Below the pieces are notes generated by a model. It was not told the origin of the DNA and searched no databases. It saw only the letters and a program-made list of their open reading frames with translations. A stretch of DNA of 64,000 nt. Origin: CAVSUR01 sp963731285. GTDB lineage: Bacteria; Actinomycetota; Actinomycetes; Streptosporangiales; Streptosporangiaceae. The position numbers and the translations under genes are program-made. Positions within the stretch are counted from its first letter, which is position 1, and every line of letters starts with the position of its first letter. Below, piece by piece: positions 56,514 through 64,000 of this stretch. The stretch lies in assembly GCA_963731285.1 (NCBI GenBank), contig CAVSUR010000009.1, positions 62,001 through 126,000 of the forward strand. The letters are read 5' to 3'.

Positions 56514-57241
56514 GGCCGCGCTCCCGGCTGACCCGCCGGACCGGACTGCCCGGCGGGCACGGCCGCGCCGGTGTCGCTGATGACCCGCCCGTCGGCGAGC
56601 TGGATCACCCGGCTGGCATACCGCTCGGCCAGCTCGGGGTTGTGGGTGACGATGAGCAGGGTCTGCCCGGCCGCGTTCAGGTCCAGCAGCAGCTGCCCGA
56701 TCGCCCGGCCCGCGGCGGTGTCTACCGCGCCGGTCGGCTCGTCGGCCAGCAGCACCGCCGGGTTGTTGACCAGCGCCCGGGCGATCGCCACCCGCTGCCG
56801 CTCCCCGCCGGACAGCCGGGCCGGGTAGGTGTCCCGGTACCGGTCGATGCCCAGCTGGGCCAGCAGCTTGTCGGCCCGCGCCCGGGCCGCGCGGCGCCGC
56901 ACCCCGGCCAGCCGGGCCGGCAGCATGACGTTGCCGGCCACGGTCAGGTCCTCGACCAGGTTGAAGAACTGGAAGATCATCCCGACCTGGGTGCGGCGGT
57001 ACCGGGCGGTCCTGGTCTCCCCCAGCGTGTCGATCCGCTGCCCGGCCACCGTGACCGTCCCGGCCGACGGCTTGTCCAGCCCGGCCACCAGGTTCAGCAG
57101 CGTGGACTTGCCGCTGCCCGACGGCCCCATCACCGCCACTGCCTCCCCGGCTGCCACCTGCACGCTGACCCGGTCCAGCGCCGGCACCCCGCCAGCGGCA
57201 TACCGTTTAGTCACCTCGCTGAGCTCGATCAGCGCATCCAC
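56510..57241 (-). CDS. ABC transporter ATP-binding protein, MacB/LolD-like
   Basis: 243 residues. Walker A is GPSGSGKST, the Q-loop is MIFQFFNLVEDLTV, the signature is RLSGGERQRVAIARAL, Walker B is VLLADEPTGAVD and the H-loop is IVTHNPELA. It starts at GTG 57241. It powers the FtsX-type permease encoded next. The divergent gene 237 bases away is a histidine kinase, a typical arrangement for antimicrobial-responsive BceAB-like systems. Confidence 0.95.
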   Translation of the reverse strand: MDALIELSEVTKRYAAGGVPALDRVSVQVAAGEAVAVMGPSGSGKSTLLNLVAGLDKPSAGTVTVAGQRIDTLGETRTARYRRTQVGMIFQFFNLVEDLTVAGNVMLPARLAGVRRRAARARADKLLAQLGIDRYRDTYPARLSGGERQRVAIARALVNNPAVLLADEPTGAVDTAAGRAIGQLLLDLNAAGQTLLIVTHNPELAERYASRVIQLADGRVISDTGAAVPAGQSGPAGQPGARP

Positions 57242-57477
57242 GGCCGTACCTCCTGCCCGTCACCGCGACTGCCGCCAGCCAATGCGTGGCGACCGCTGGT
57301 GTCACCGTTCATGCCAGGTCCTTCCGCCCGGTGCCGCCGCAGCCGGCCCGCCTGGGCTGGCCGCGGGCTGCCTGCGATGTCTGTCCGCACGTTCGCACGC
57401 ATGCGGTAACACGGGTCAAACAGGAGCTGTTAACACCCTGTTACCTGCGGCAAGGCATCCTGGTGGGAGGCACCGCC

Positions 57478-58786
57478 GTGCCTGCGGCCCGCCCGGGCGC
57501 CGGCGCGCGGAACACACAGCCAGGGAGTACCGATGAGTGCGCTGCCCATCTCAGCGGGCTGGCCCGGTGGGCGGCCCTGCCGCGCCGGACCGTACGGCTG
57601 CGGCTGACCGCCCTGTACGGCGCGCTGTTCCTGGCCTCGGGTGCCGGGCTGCTGACGATCACCAACATCCTGGCCCGCAGCTGGCCCTGGCCCCCGTTCC
57701 GCCATCCGCCTGACTCCCGTTGGCAGCAGCCCCGGGCGCAGGTCCGCGGTCACGCCACCCGCGCACTCCCCCCAGGCCGAGCTCGCTGGCCCGGCTGGCG
57801 GCCGGGCATGCGGCCGAGCTGAACCAGCTGCTGGCTGAGTCGGCCATCGCGCTGGGCGTCATGACGGTGGTCTCGGCCGTGCTGGGCTGGCTGGTGGCCG
57901 GCCGGGTGCTGCGCCCGCTGCGGGCGATGACCGCCGCCGCCCGGGCGATCTCCGCCGATGACCTGAGCGGGCGGCTGGCCGTGCCCGGCCCCGGCGATGA
58001 GCTCAAAGACCTCGGCGACACCATCGACGGGCTGCTGCGCCGGCTGGAGACCGCCTTCGGCGCCCAGCGCCGGTTCGCCGCCAGCGCCTCGCACGAGCTG
58101 CGCACCCCGCTGGCGATGATGCGCACCTCGCTGGATGTGGCCACCGCCAAGCCCGGACCGGTCCCCGCTGAGCTGACCGTGCTGGCGGGCAAGCTCCGCG
58201 AAGGGCTCGACCAGGCCGACCGGCTGGTGGAGAACCTGCTGCTGCTGGCCCGCGCCCAGCACGGCGCCAGCGACGGCCAGGAAACCATCCCCCTGGGCCC
58301 GCTGATCGCCGGCGCGATCGAGGCCCGGGCCGGGCTGATCGCCAGCATGGGCCTGCACGTGCAGCACACCCTGCCGACGGCGCCGGCGCCCTGGTCACCG
58401 GGAATCCCGTCCTGCTGGCGCAGATGACCGCCAACCTCATCGATAACGCCGTCCGCCACAACCACCCCGGCGGCTGGATCCGCACCCAGATCACCCGCGA
58501 CGGGGCCGCCGTGCGGCTGCTGGTGGAAAACGGCGGCCCCCTCCTGGACCCCGGCAAGGTCACCACCCTGGCCCAGCCGTTCCGGCGGCTGGGCACCGAC
58601 CGCACCGGGTCAGCGACCGGAACCGGCCTGGGACTGTCCATCGCCGAGGCGATCGCGACCGCCCACGGCGGGACGCTGCGCCTGCACGCCCGCCCCGAAG
58701 GAGGCCTGCAGGCGGTCATCGACCTGCCCGCCGCCGGCAGCACCGGGCCGCCAGCTCAGCTGGCCGCGGCGGGAGGCGCCCGGTGA
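57478..58786 (+). pseudogene. Sensor histidine kinase, frameshifted
   Basis: HisKA-type sensor spread over three frames. The N-terminal block RTVRLRLTALYGALFLASGA is the first membrane helix. A frame change near 57760 leads to the second helix and HAMP (RVLRPLRAMTAAARAISADD), then the H-box ASASHELRTPLAMMRTSLD. A second change near 58385 leads to the N-box NLIDNAVRHNHP and the G-box GTGLGLSIAEAI. Start is uncertain: GTG 57478 has GGGAGG upstream, and ATG 57533 also has a good site but is another frame off. All catalytic boxes survive. Confidence 0.8.
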
Positions 58787-59463
58787 GGGTCCTGGTCGCC
58801 GAGGATGTCCGGCGGCTGGCCGATGACATCGCCGAGGGCCTGCGCGATCAGGGCATCGCCGCCGATGTCGCCTACGACGGCGCGGACGCCGCCGTCAAGC
58901 TGGACCTGAATCCCTACGACGTGCTCGTCCTGGACCGGGACCTGCCCGGCATCCACGGCGACACCATCTGCCGCACGATCACCGCGGCCGGCCACCCGGT
59001 CATGATCCTCATGCTCACCGCCGCCGGCACCCCCGGCGACCGGGTCACCGGCCTGGCCCTGGGCGCCGACGACTACCTGCCCAAGCCCTTCCACTTCCCC
59101 GAACTCGTGCTGCGCATCCGCGCCCTGGCCCGCCGCAAGCCCGCCGCCCAGCCCCGCATCCTGCGCGCGGCCGGGATAGAGCTCGACCCGCTCCGCCGCA
59201 CCGTCACCCGCCACGGCCGCCAGGTCGACGTCTCGGTCAAAGAATTCGCCGTGCTTGAGACCCTCCTCAAAGCAGCCCCCGCCACCCTCAGCGCCGAAGA
59301 CCTCCTCGCCCAGGCCTGGGACGAGAACACCGACCCGTTCACCAAGACCGTCCAGGTCACCATCAGCCGGCTCCGCCGCAAACTCGGCGACCCCCCGCCC
59401 ATCCAGACCATCCCCGGCGTCGGCTACCGCATCACAGATCCCAGCCACCAGGCCGCCCCGTGA
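58783..59463 (+). CDS. OmpR-family response regulator
   Basis: 226 residues. The receiver domain has acidic residues in VAEDVRR, phospho-acceptor Asp in VLVLDRDLPG, and Lys in YLPKPF. The C-terminal winged helix ends TVQVTISRLRRKL and GVGYRI. GTG 58783 overlaps the kinase stop as GTGA, so they are a coupled two-component pair. It likely controls the divergent ABC exporter. Confidence 0.95.
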   Translation: MRVLVAEDVRRLADDIAEGLRDQGIAADVAYDGADAAVKLDLNPYDVLVLDRDLPGIHGDTICRTITAAGHPVMILMLTAAGTPGDRVTGLALGADDYLPKPFHFPELVLRIRALARRKPAAQPRILRAAGIELDPLRRTVTRHGRQVDVSVKEFAVLETLLKAAPATLSAEDLLAQAWDENTDPFTKTVQVTISRLRRKLGDPPPIQTIPGVGYRITDPSHQAAP

Positions 59464-59539
59464 CACCAATCGCCTTGCGGGGATGCCCGCTGCGGCGATC
59501 GCCGGGCACTCCTCCTGACTCCACTGCCGAAAGAGTCTT

Positions 59540-59700
59540 GACCCCAACCCGGCCAAAGCCACCGACGGCAAGCGCCTTCATGCGCTGGCGATTGACGAGC
59601 CAGCCGCCGCCGTGGTGGTGCGGATCTTCGCCATGTTCATCGCCGGGGCCGGCATCTACGCCATCGCCGAGATCCTCACCGCCGGGGGCATCCCGTCGCT
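59540..59700 (+). pseudogene. Large serine recombinase, internal remnant
   Basis: The frame spells DPNPAKATDGKRLHALAIDE then AAAVVVRIFAMFIAGAGIYA and IAEILTAGGIPS. This matches the 'recombinase' domain of large serine recombinases (integrase-type), which typically read PNP...D...V.RIF..Y..G.G...IA..L...GIPS. The N-terminal resolvase catalytic Ser domain and the zinc-ribbon are absent. It ends near 59700, where the sequence changes to an antitoxin remnant on the other strand. Confidence 0.7.
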
Positions 59701-59799
59701 CTGCCGGGCCATCAGCGCCTTGCGCCGTTCCTCGGCCTTCGCGGGGCCGCCAGCCCTGTCGATGTAGCCGGCCCTGTCCCACTTGGTGTAGCTGCTCAC
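59656..59799 (-). pseudogene. HigA-like antitoxin, N-terminal remnant
   Basis: From GTG 59799, overlapping the toxin stop as GTGA, the protein begins SSYTKWDRAGYIDRAGGPAK then AEERRKALMARQ, the N-terminus typical of HigA-type antitoxins. The helix-turn-helix that should follow is missing. After about 34 residues the frame enters the recombinase remnant and stops at 59656. The antitoxin is therefore non-functional. Confidence 0.6.
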
Positions 59800-60168
59800 T
59801 CCGTCTCCTCCGCCCGTTCCTTCAGGTAGATCTCATACCGCTGCTCGGCGCGGTATCGCTTCGGCATACCACCGGCTCCGCTTCCCGGCCTTGTTGCCAG
59901 CCAGCAGCAGGATCGCCGAGCGCCATGGATCGAACGCGAGCAAAATGCGGATCTCGGTCCTGCCGCTGGACCCTGGGCGCAGCTCCTTCAGGTTTTTGAT
60001 CTTCGAGCCGGTGATCGTATCGACCAGGGGCCTGCCCAATGCTGGCCCTGAGCAGCTCAGCGCGTAAATCGCGTCATCGGCCAGGTCTGCGGTTTTGGAA
60101 TCGGACGCCTGTACCTGCTCCAGCCAGGCGGCGACCTCGTCCGTCAGGTAGATGTCCCACGCATCCAC
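59796..60168 (-). pseudogene. HigB/RelE-family toxin, C-terminal frameshift
   Basis: About 110 of 124 residues lie in one frame: AWDIYLTDEVAAWLEQVQAS, DDAIYALSCSGPALGRPLVD, LKELRPGSSGRTEIRILLAF and AGKRSRWYAEAIP. This is the RelE/ParE-like mRNA interferase fold of HigB. The normal C-terminus (RYRAEQRYEIYLKERAEETE) is read in the adjacent frame and ends at 59796. One indel near 59860 would restore it. Loss of the antitoxin suggests the toxin is inactive or harmless. Confidence 0.7.
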
Positions 60169-60445
60169 AGCCGAACTATTGGTGGGTCAGGCCCGCGAGA
60201 TCGGCCTGACCTGGCGCAGGTCGCCATCATCCGGCGTGGCTCACCGCGACGCGCAAATCCGGTCGTTATGTAGCACCGGGGCGCACCGACGGTTCCTCGC
60301 TAACTGGGGTCAGCGGCTCACGCCGCTCCTCGCCTTCAACAAGTAGCCGATGAGTGCGCTTCGCTGTGCTGGCTAGGAGCCGGAACCCGGGCTATCTGGA
60401 GAGGAGCATGGCGGCGCGGCCGAGGGCGGCGAACTGTCCTGCGGC

Positions 60446-60757
60446 CTACGAAGGCTGTTGCATGCGCGGCAGCCGTCCGAAGACCTCAGGCCCGATCCTC
60501 AGGCCCTCCTCCGCTGAGACAGCGGGGTGGACGTCTATGTCGAACACGTCGTTCCATTCGAAGACGACTTCCATCACCCTGTCAAAGCTATCGGCTGAGA
60601 AGATGCTGACCACCTGCACCGCCGAGGCCATGGGCCAGTACTCGGCAATCAGGCGAATGCCTTCGGGGTACTGCCATGCGGCCCGGCGCATCAGTGCCCC
60701 ATCTCGCTCAGTGCCCGATACCGATGAGCGGAAATTCAGCAACGCGACGTAATCCAC
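60446..60757 (-). CDS. DUF3303-like small protein
   Basis: 103 residues, from GTG 60757 with GGAGGG six bases upstream. The sequence (VDYVALLNFRSSVSGTERDG, EGIRLIAEYWPMASAVQVVS, FEWNDVFDIDVHPAVSAEEG) resembles the small ferredoxin-like DUF3303/muconolactone-isomerase-like family, often of unknown function. It stands alone within a region of remnants. Confidence 0.6.
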   Translation of the reverse strand: MDYVALLNFRSSVSGTERDGALMRRAAWQYPEGIRLIAEYWPMASAVQVVSIFSADSFDRVMEVVFEWNDVFDIDVHPAVSAEEGLRIGPEVFGRLPRMQQPS

Positions 60758-61172
60758 GACGATCCCTCCCTGGTCTCTCGCCTGACTAGCTCCGGGCACG
60801 GGCACCGGGGCGGAGCGCGGGCGCATCGGTCCCACCTCGGCGCCCTGAGTGCCAATCTGCCGGCCATCGTCTCATCAGGCCGCCCTCCGGGCCAGGGCAA
60901 TTACGCCACCCCACTGAGCCTGCACGGGCCTCCGGCGGCGCCGCAACGAGCTGTCGGTGTGTGGCCTCTGCCAGCCAGGCCGATACCAAAGACATCGGTC
61001 ATGCCGCGTTGAGGTACGTCGCGCTACGAGCGCGAGGAGAGGAGCAAGCCACAGAACGGGGGCTCACAGGCCCAGTTGGCCACCACGTGCAGCGCCGCTG
61101 GCGTACCCGCTGCGGTTGATGTGCCTTGCGCACCCCCCGCTCGACGCCGGTCGCAGAGCGTGTCTGCACTCC
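60758..61172. other. No recognisable gene
   Basis: Between the DUF3303-like gene and the dienelactone hydrolase remnant. Only short overlapping frames without domain signatures. Composition is somewhat lower in GC than the flanks, consistent with mobile-element scar DNA. Confidence 0.4.
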
Positions 61173-61362
61173 GGTAGCAGACGCGCGCCGAGCCGCCGAA
61201 GCAGAAACCAACCGTGGCGGAGGGCTCGGTGGCAAGCCCGCAGCCGACGAGCTCGGCCAGCCCGGCCCTGGTCCGCCCGGCCAGCAACCCGGGATCGTCG
61301 CGCATGGCAGTGAGGGAACCGGTCACCCGCTCCCGGTCGCCCGCGACTTCGTCACCGAGCAT
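61173..61362 (-). pseudogene. Dienelactone hydrolase family, internal remnant
   Basis: The frame includes MLGDEVAGDRERVTGSLTAM, DDPGLLAGRTRAGLAELVG and SATVGFCFGGSAR. The GFCFGG motif carries the nucleophile Cys of dienelactone hydrolases, and the preceding helix pattern matches that family. Both the N-terminal part and the catalytic Asp/His region are missing, and the frame continues into unrelated sequence. Probably a decayed gene. Confidence 0.5.
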
Positions 61363-61564
61363 GGCGCTTGTTGTCGTGGTGCGGCGCACTGCCGACAATC
61401 CCGCAGCCGCAACACAGTCAGCCATCACCTGGGTTCAGCCAAGGCAGCATGCCGAAAGAATCGCTTCGGAGTCGAGTTGAACCCCTATGAGTCTGACCTG
61501 GGGTTCTTCGGACGGCAACGGAACGCCCCATGGACGTATCCGCAGGTCAGAAAATGATTATCAG

Positions 61565-61586
61565 TGTCCGAGGGGGGAGTTGAACC
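61565..61586 (-). tRNA. tRNA-Leu 3' end fragment (likely attachment site scar)
   Basis: On the minus strand the 22 bases from 61586 to 61565 read as a T-arm and acceptor end (GGTTCAACTCC, then CCCCTCGGACA), matching the 3' end of actinobacterial tRNA-Leu with acceptor pairing GTCCGAG. The bases 5' of it do not pair with the T-stem, and no anticodon arm follows, so it is not a complete tRNA. Tyrosine and serine recombinase elements often leave such ends as att sites. Confidence 0.45.
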
Positions 61587-61825
61587 GTTCGCCTATGTCC
61601 TGGCCGCGAGCGGAGATCCCTGGCTAAGAGCCTGACCAGCGGTCCCAGCGCTGGTGCTGTGGATCCTCCGGCCTGCCTGCCGCCAGAACGTTGCAATGTC
61701 GGTCCCGGATGTCACGTGTTCATGATCCTGGCGGCCGTCGCGTGATGCCACCAGATGTTACTTCACCGCTGCGCGGGCGCTCACCACCTCCCAGATGGTG
61801 AGCGGCAGCCCGCCCGGATGGCGGC

Positions 61826-61855
61826 TTACCGCAGCCATGCGACAGTGTGTATAGT
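61826..61855 (+). promoter_or_regulatory. Leaderless promoter of the VapBC pair
   Basis: TTACCG (61826-61831) and TATAGT (61850-61855) are spaced 18 bases apart. Only seven bases separate the -10 element from ATG 61863, and no Shine-Dalgarno is visible, so transcription would begin at or next to the start codon. Autoregulated toxin-antitoxin genes in actinomycetes are often leaderless. Confidence 0.5.
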
Positions 61856-61862
61856 TAGGCGT

Positions 61863-62108
61863 ATGCCACGGATGCAGATTTACCTCCCCGACGATCTGTA
61901 CGAGCAGGTGAAGACGCGGCGCCTGCCCGCCTCCGAACTTCTCCAGCAGGCAGTCCGGGCAGAGGTGCGCCGCCAGGATCTGCTGAGCGAGACCGACGCC
62001 TATCTCGCCGGCCTGCTCACCGAGGTGGGCGAGCCGTCACCACGGGAGCGCGCCCGCGCCGAGACCATCACCCGGCGTATCGCCTCCCGGCGGGCGCAGG
62101 CCAGCTGA
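61863..62108 (+). CDS. vapB: VapB-like antitoxin (ribbon-helix-helix type)
   Basis: 81 residues. The N-terminus RMQIYLPDDLYEQVKTRRLP is a ribbon-helix-helix DNA-binding region. The C-terminal half is charged and extended, as expected for the part that wraps the toxin. The longer frame starting at 61755 is rejected because the promoter overlaps it. It is followed 15 bases later by a PIN-domain toxin. Confidence 0.8.
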   Translation: MPRMQIYLPDDLYEQVKTRRLPASELLQQAVRAEVRRQDLLSETDAYLAGLLTEVGEPSPRERARAETITRRIASRRAQAS

Positions 62109-62123
62109 CACCGGACCGCCTTG

Positions 62124-62504
62124 ATGCTGGTCCTGGATTCCGGCGCGGTAACGCGCCTGGCCGAACGCTCGGGCCGCGCCGCCGCTCTGATAGCAGCGTT
62201 CCGCGCCGAGGGTTTGTGGCCACCGGTGGTGCCCGCCGTGGTCCTGGTCGAATGCCTCACCGGAGAGGGATCACGCGATGCCCCGCAACACCGCTTCCTG
62301 CGCACCTGCGATGTCACGGAGACCGTCCCGGTTTCCCTCGCCCGCCGGGCTGCCTGGCTGCGCGCCAGGGCACGCGCAGGATCCGCGGTCGACGCGCTCG
62401 TCACCGCCGCTGCCGAGCCCGGCGGAACGGTGCTCACCGGAGATCCGGCAGACCTGCGGGCTCTCGCCGGGTATGCCTCGGATGTCACCATCGAGCAGAT
62501 CTGA
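62124..62504 (+). CDS. vapC: PIN-domain ribonuclease toxin, VapC family
   Basis: 126 residues. PIN acidic residues are found in LVLDSGAVTRLA, VLVECLTGEG, GSAVDALVTAA and LTGDPADLRALA, all four in correct order. Such toxins cut RNA or tRNA when free of antitoxin. ATG 62124 is chosen over TTG 62121. The pair lies in a scarred region together with a HigBA remnant, a recombinase piece and a tRNA end, consistent with stabilising a former mobile element. Confidence 0.88.
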   Translation: MLVLDSGAVTRLAERSGRAAALIAAFRAEGLWPPVVPAVVLVECLTGEGSRDAPQHRFLRTCDVTETVPVSLARRAAWLRARARAGSAVDALVTAAAEPGGTVLTGDPADLRALAGYASDVTIEQI

Positions 62505-62932
62505 ACCGGCCAGCCACGCAGGCAACCGCAACCGGGCGCGGCGGCCACAGGTTCAGGCCACGACGGCTGTCCGCCAGATGGTAACGAAGCGCGACCAGTC
62601 CCAGGTAGCGACAAGCACATAGAACCGCCGATCGGTGCGGCCGGGAGATCCGCGGTTCACCCGGTGTTGTACACCTAGATCGGTCGATCGGCGCGTTCCG
62701 GGTCTTCATGGCATGCTCAACTCGTCACTGTGCGTACTGTTCTTGGCTGCGAGCTGCAGACCGACTAGTTCGATACATACCATGATCATCCGTGCCCGAG
62801 GGCGGTCTGGGACCATTTGCCTAGGCCAGCATCCTGTCCGCCATGTTCGTGTTGGGTGGCCTGCGGTGAGGGTGAGGGGGCGGCGGATTGCTGGATCGCA
62901 CGGACGACGACCGGGTGCGCAAGCCGGGCTGG
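62505..62932. other. No recognisable gene
   Basis: The stretch after vapC has no supported gene. Around 62670-62700 it contains short GATCGGTCGATCGG-like self-complementary DNA. Frames on both strands are low-complexity. Confidence 0.4.
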
Positions 62933-63913
62933 CTATGTGCGGCGGCTTGATAAGCCCGCCACATCGTCGGGCGGCCCGCCAGGTTCGCTTGATCGTCTCC
63001 GGCTGCGGCGCAGCCGGAGGCCGGCTTGCTCCTCGAGCATGGCGACGGCCAGGAGCTCGCCGTCGGCCGAGCCGTAGTGGTCCAGGGCGCGCTGGTAGAG
63101 CCGTCTAACATGTTCGGAGAGCTCGAATGGCACGCCGTCGTGGCGGGCCAGGTCGGTGATGGCGGCGAGTTCCTCACAGCACCGGTCGAGCCCGAACGAG
63201 GTGAGGTAGTCGCCGTCGAGCAGGGCACCGAGGTCGTGGCAGATGAAGCTGCTGCTTGCCGCGCTGCTGCTAAGGGTCCGTCGCATAAGGTCCAGGTCGA
63301 TGCCCTCACGGCGGGCCAGGATCAGCGCTTCGGCTGTGGCGATGGCCTGGCCGAACCACAGCAGATTGACCAGGTGCTTGGTTGTGTACCCAGCGCCGTG
63401 GCCGCCCATCCGGGTGATCCGGCTGGGATCGGCGAGCGCTTCGAGGAGGGTGCGGTGGCGTTCCAGCAGCGCGGCGTCGCCGCCGACGAACAGGTGAAGG
63501 CTTCCGGCAGCAGCGGCGCGGACTCCGCCGCCGACCGGCGCGTCCAGCATCCCGATTCCCCGGGCGCGGGCGGCGCTGGCCAGCATCCGTCCAGTTACCG
63601 GGGAGGTGCTGGTCATGTCGATCCAGGTGGCTGTCTGCGGCAAGGCCGTCAGCGCGCCACCTGGCGCGAGCATCAGGTGGCGCAGTTCGGGGCTGCCGGG
63701 AAGCATGGTGATCAGGACGTCCGCCGCTGCCGCGACCGCGGGGCCCGGGCCGCCCCACCGTGCGCCGCACGCGGTGACCGGACCCTGTAGTTCCTCGCGC
63801 TCATCCCCGGCGGTCACGTCATAACCGGCGTGGACCAGGTTCGCGCACATCGGCAGTCCCATCCGGCCGACGCCGATAAATCCCACGCGGATGCCAGCCA
63901 TTCGCGAGCTCAT
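62933..63913 (-). CDS. 3-hydroxyisobutyrate dehydrogenase-like NAD(P)-dependent oxidoreductase
   Basis: 326 residues. The N-terminal Rossmann motif is IRVGFIGVGRMGLPMCANLV, and the substrate-binding loop is DAPVGGGVRAAAAGSLHLFVG. The catalytic Lys region is GAGYTTKHLVNLLW, where the family has GxGxxxKxxNN. The final 30 residues are Arg-rich and not family-like, so the 3' end may have lost its true stop. Its ATG overlaps the upstream gene's stop as ATGA, so it belongs to a minus-strand operon entering from beyond the window. Confidence 0.87.
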   Translation of the reverse strand: MSSRMAGIRVGFIGVGRMGLPMCANLVHAGYDVTAGDEREELQGPVTACGARWGGPGPAVAAAADVLITMLPGSPELRHLMLAPGGALTALPQTATWIDMTSTSPVTGRMLASAARARGIGMLDAPVGGGVRAAAAGSLHLFVGGDAALLERHRTLLEALADPSRITRMGGHGAGYTTKHLVNLLWFGQAIATAEALILARREGIDLDLMRRTLSSSAASSSFICHDLGALLDGDYLTSFGLDRCCEELAAITDLARHDGVPFELSEHVRRLYQRALDHYGSADGELLAVAMLEEQAGLRLRRSRRRSSEPGGPPDDVAGLSSRRT

Positions 63914-64000
63914 GCCGTCGGGCTCGGGTGCGCGAGGCAGGCGAAGGCGGCGCGGGCGGTGACGCTGTCCTTTACCTGCATGGCGCGGGTCAGCGCTCTG
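63910..64000 (-). CDS. Partial gene, C-terminal end only
   Basis: Only about 29 codons are inside the window, ending ALTRAMQVKDSVTARAAFAC then LAHPSPTA and a stop at 63910 that overlaps the following gene by four bases. I do not recognise the family. The tight coupling implies a metabolic partner of the 3-hydroxyisobutyrate dehydrogenase-like enzyme. Confidence 0.5.
   Translation of the reverse strand, partial: RALTRAMQVKDSVTARAAFACLAHPSPTA

Noticed and set aside
61565..61650. Complete tRNA-Leu gene
   Set aside because: Only the T-loop and acceptor 3' end match. The T-stem does not pair and no GTCCGAG 5' end or anticodon arm follows on the minus strand.

Overview
The window is very GC-rich with GTG starts, many 1-4 bp start/stop overlaps and actinobacterial families (SigK/RskA-type sigma and anti-sigma, DUF1707, DUF6986, pseudouridine kinase/glycosidase, PEP carboxylase), so it is almost certainly an actinomycete chromosome. 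Genus is not assignable from sequence alone.

Layout. 0.4-2.4 kb: a membrane protein and two paralogous winged-helix regulators (one fused to DUF1707) behind a strong palindromic operator. 2.8-14.4 kb: mixed housekeeping genes (Smr, a sedolisin peptidase with one frameshift, an ECF sigma/anti-sigma pair, an APH-type kinase, psuK-psuG, an RDD protein, a TauE/SafE exporter, PEP carboxylase, an endonuclease/exonuclease/phosphatase). 14.4-24.4 kb: a minus-strand exopolysaccharide-type locus. One copy is GT-C transferase, cellulose-synthase-like GT2 and GH26-like hydrolase, coupled by ATGA overlaps. Upstream lies a second, divergent copy in the same order plus an extra GH26-like gene, all broken by frameshifts. 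25.6-31.9 kb: a membrane-anchored protein, a TetR remnant, intact uraD-uraH, an MFS/MarR pair and an M50 protease. 31.95-35.87 kb: the most unusual locus, a compact RiPP-like operon of a HopA1-family lyase, a kinase-LanC fusion with a Cys-Cys-Gly zinc motif, and a 231-residue protein with 26 cysteines spaced every 5-7 residues. 36.6-52.0 kb: a purine-catabolism island (uricase, IclR regulator, DUF6986 aldolase, allantoinase, allantoicase, three xanthine dehydrogenase subunits, 8-oxoguanine deaminase, NCS1 permease, adenine deaminase-like enzyme) littered with truncated genes. 52.3-59.5 kb: a DUF2252 protein and an ABC exporter divergent from a two-component system. 59.5-62.5 kb: a mobile-element scar (serine recombinase piece, HigBA remnant, tRNA-Leu 3' end, VapBC). 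62.9 kb to the end: a 3-hydroxyisobutyrate dehydrogenase-like gene and a partial gene.

How it works together. Adenine deaminase, xanthine dehydrogenase, uricase, HIU hydrolase, OHCU decarboxylase, allantoinase and allantoicase make an almost complete adenine/guanine-to-ureidoglycolate route. The intact uraD-uraH pair lies about 9 kb from uricase, while broken uraH and uraD pieces flank uricase itself. A shared 15-bp palindromic motif at the IclR/aldolase intergenic region and before the xanthine dehydrogenase genes suggests one regulon. In the RiPP-like operon the kinase would phosphorylate Ser/Thr, the HopA1 protein eliminate phosphate and the LanC domain add Cys thiols, giving a possibly poly-lanthionine product.

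Caution: at least a dozen genes that otherwise look intact carry single-base frameshifts. Some may be sequencing or assembly errors, so the pseudogene label is provisional for those. The truncated fragments and the many-fold broken glycan genes are better evidence of real decay.
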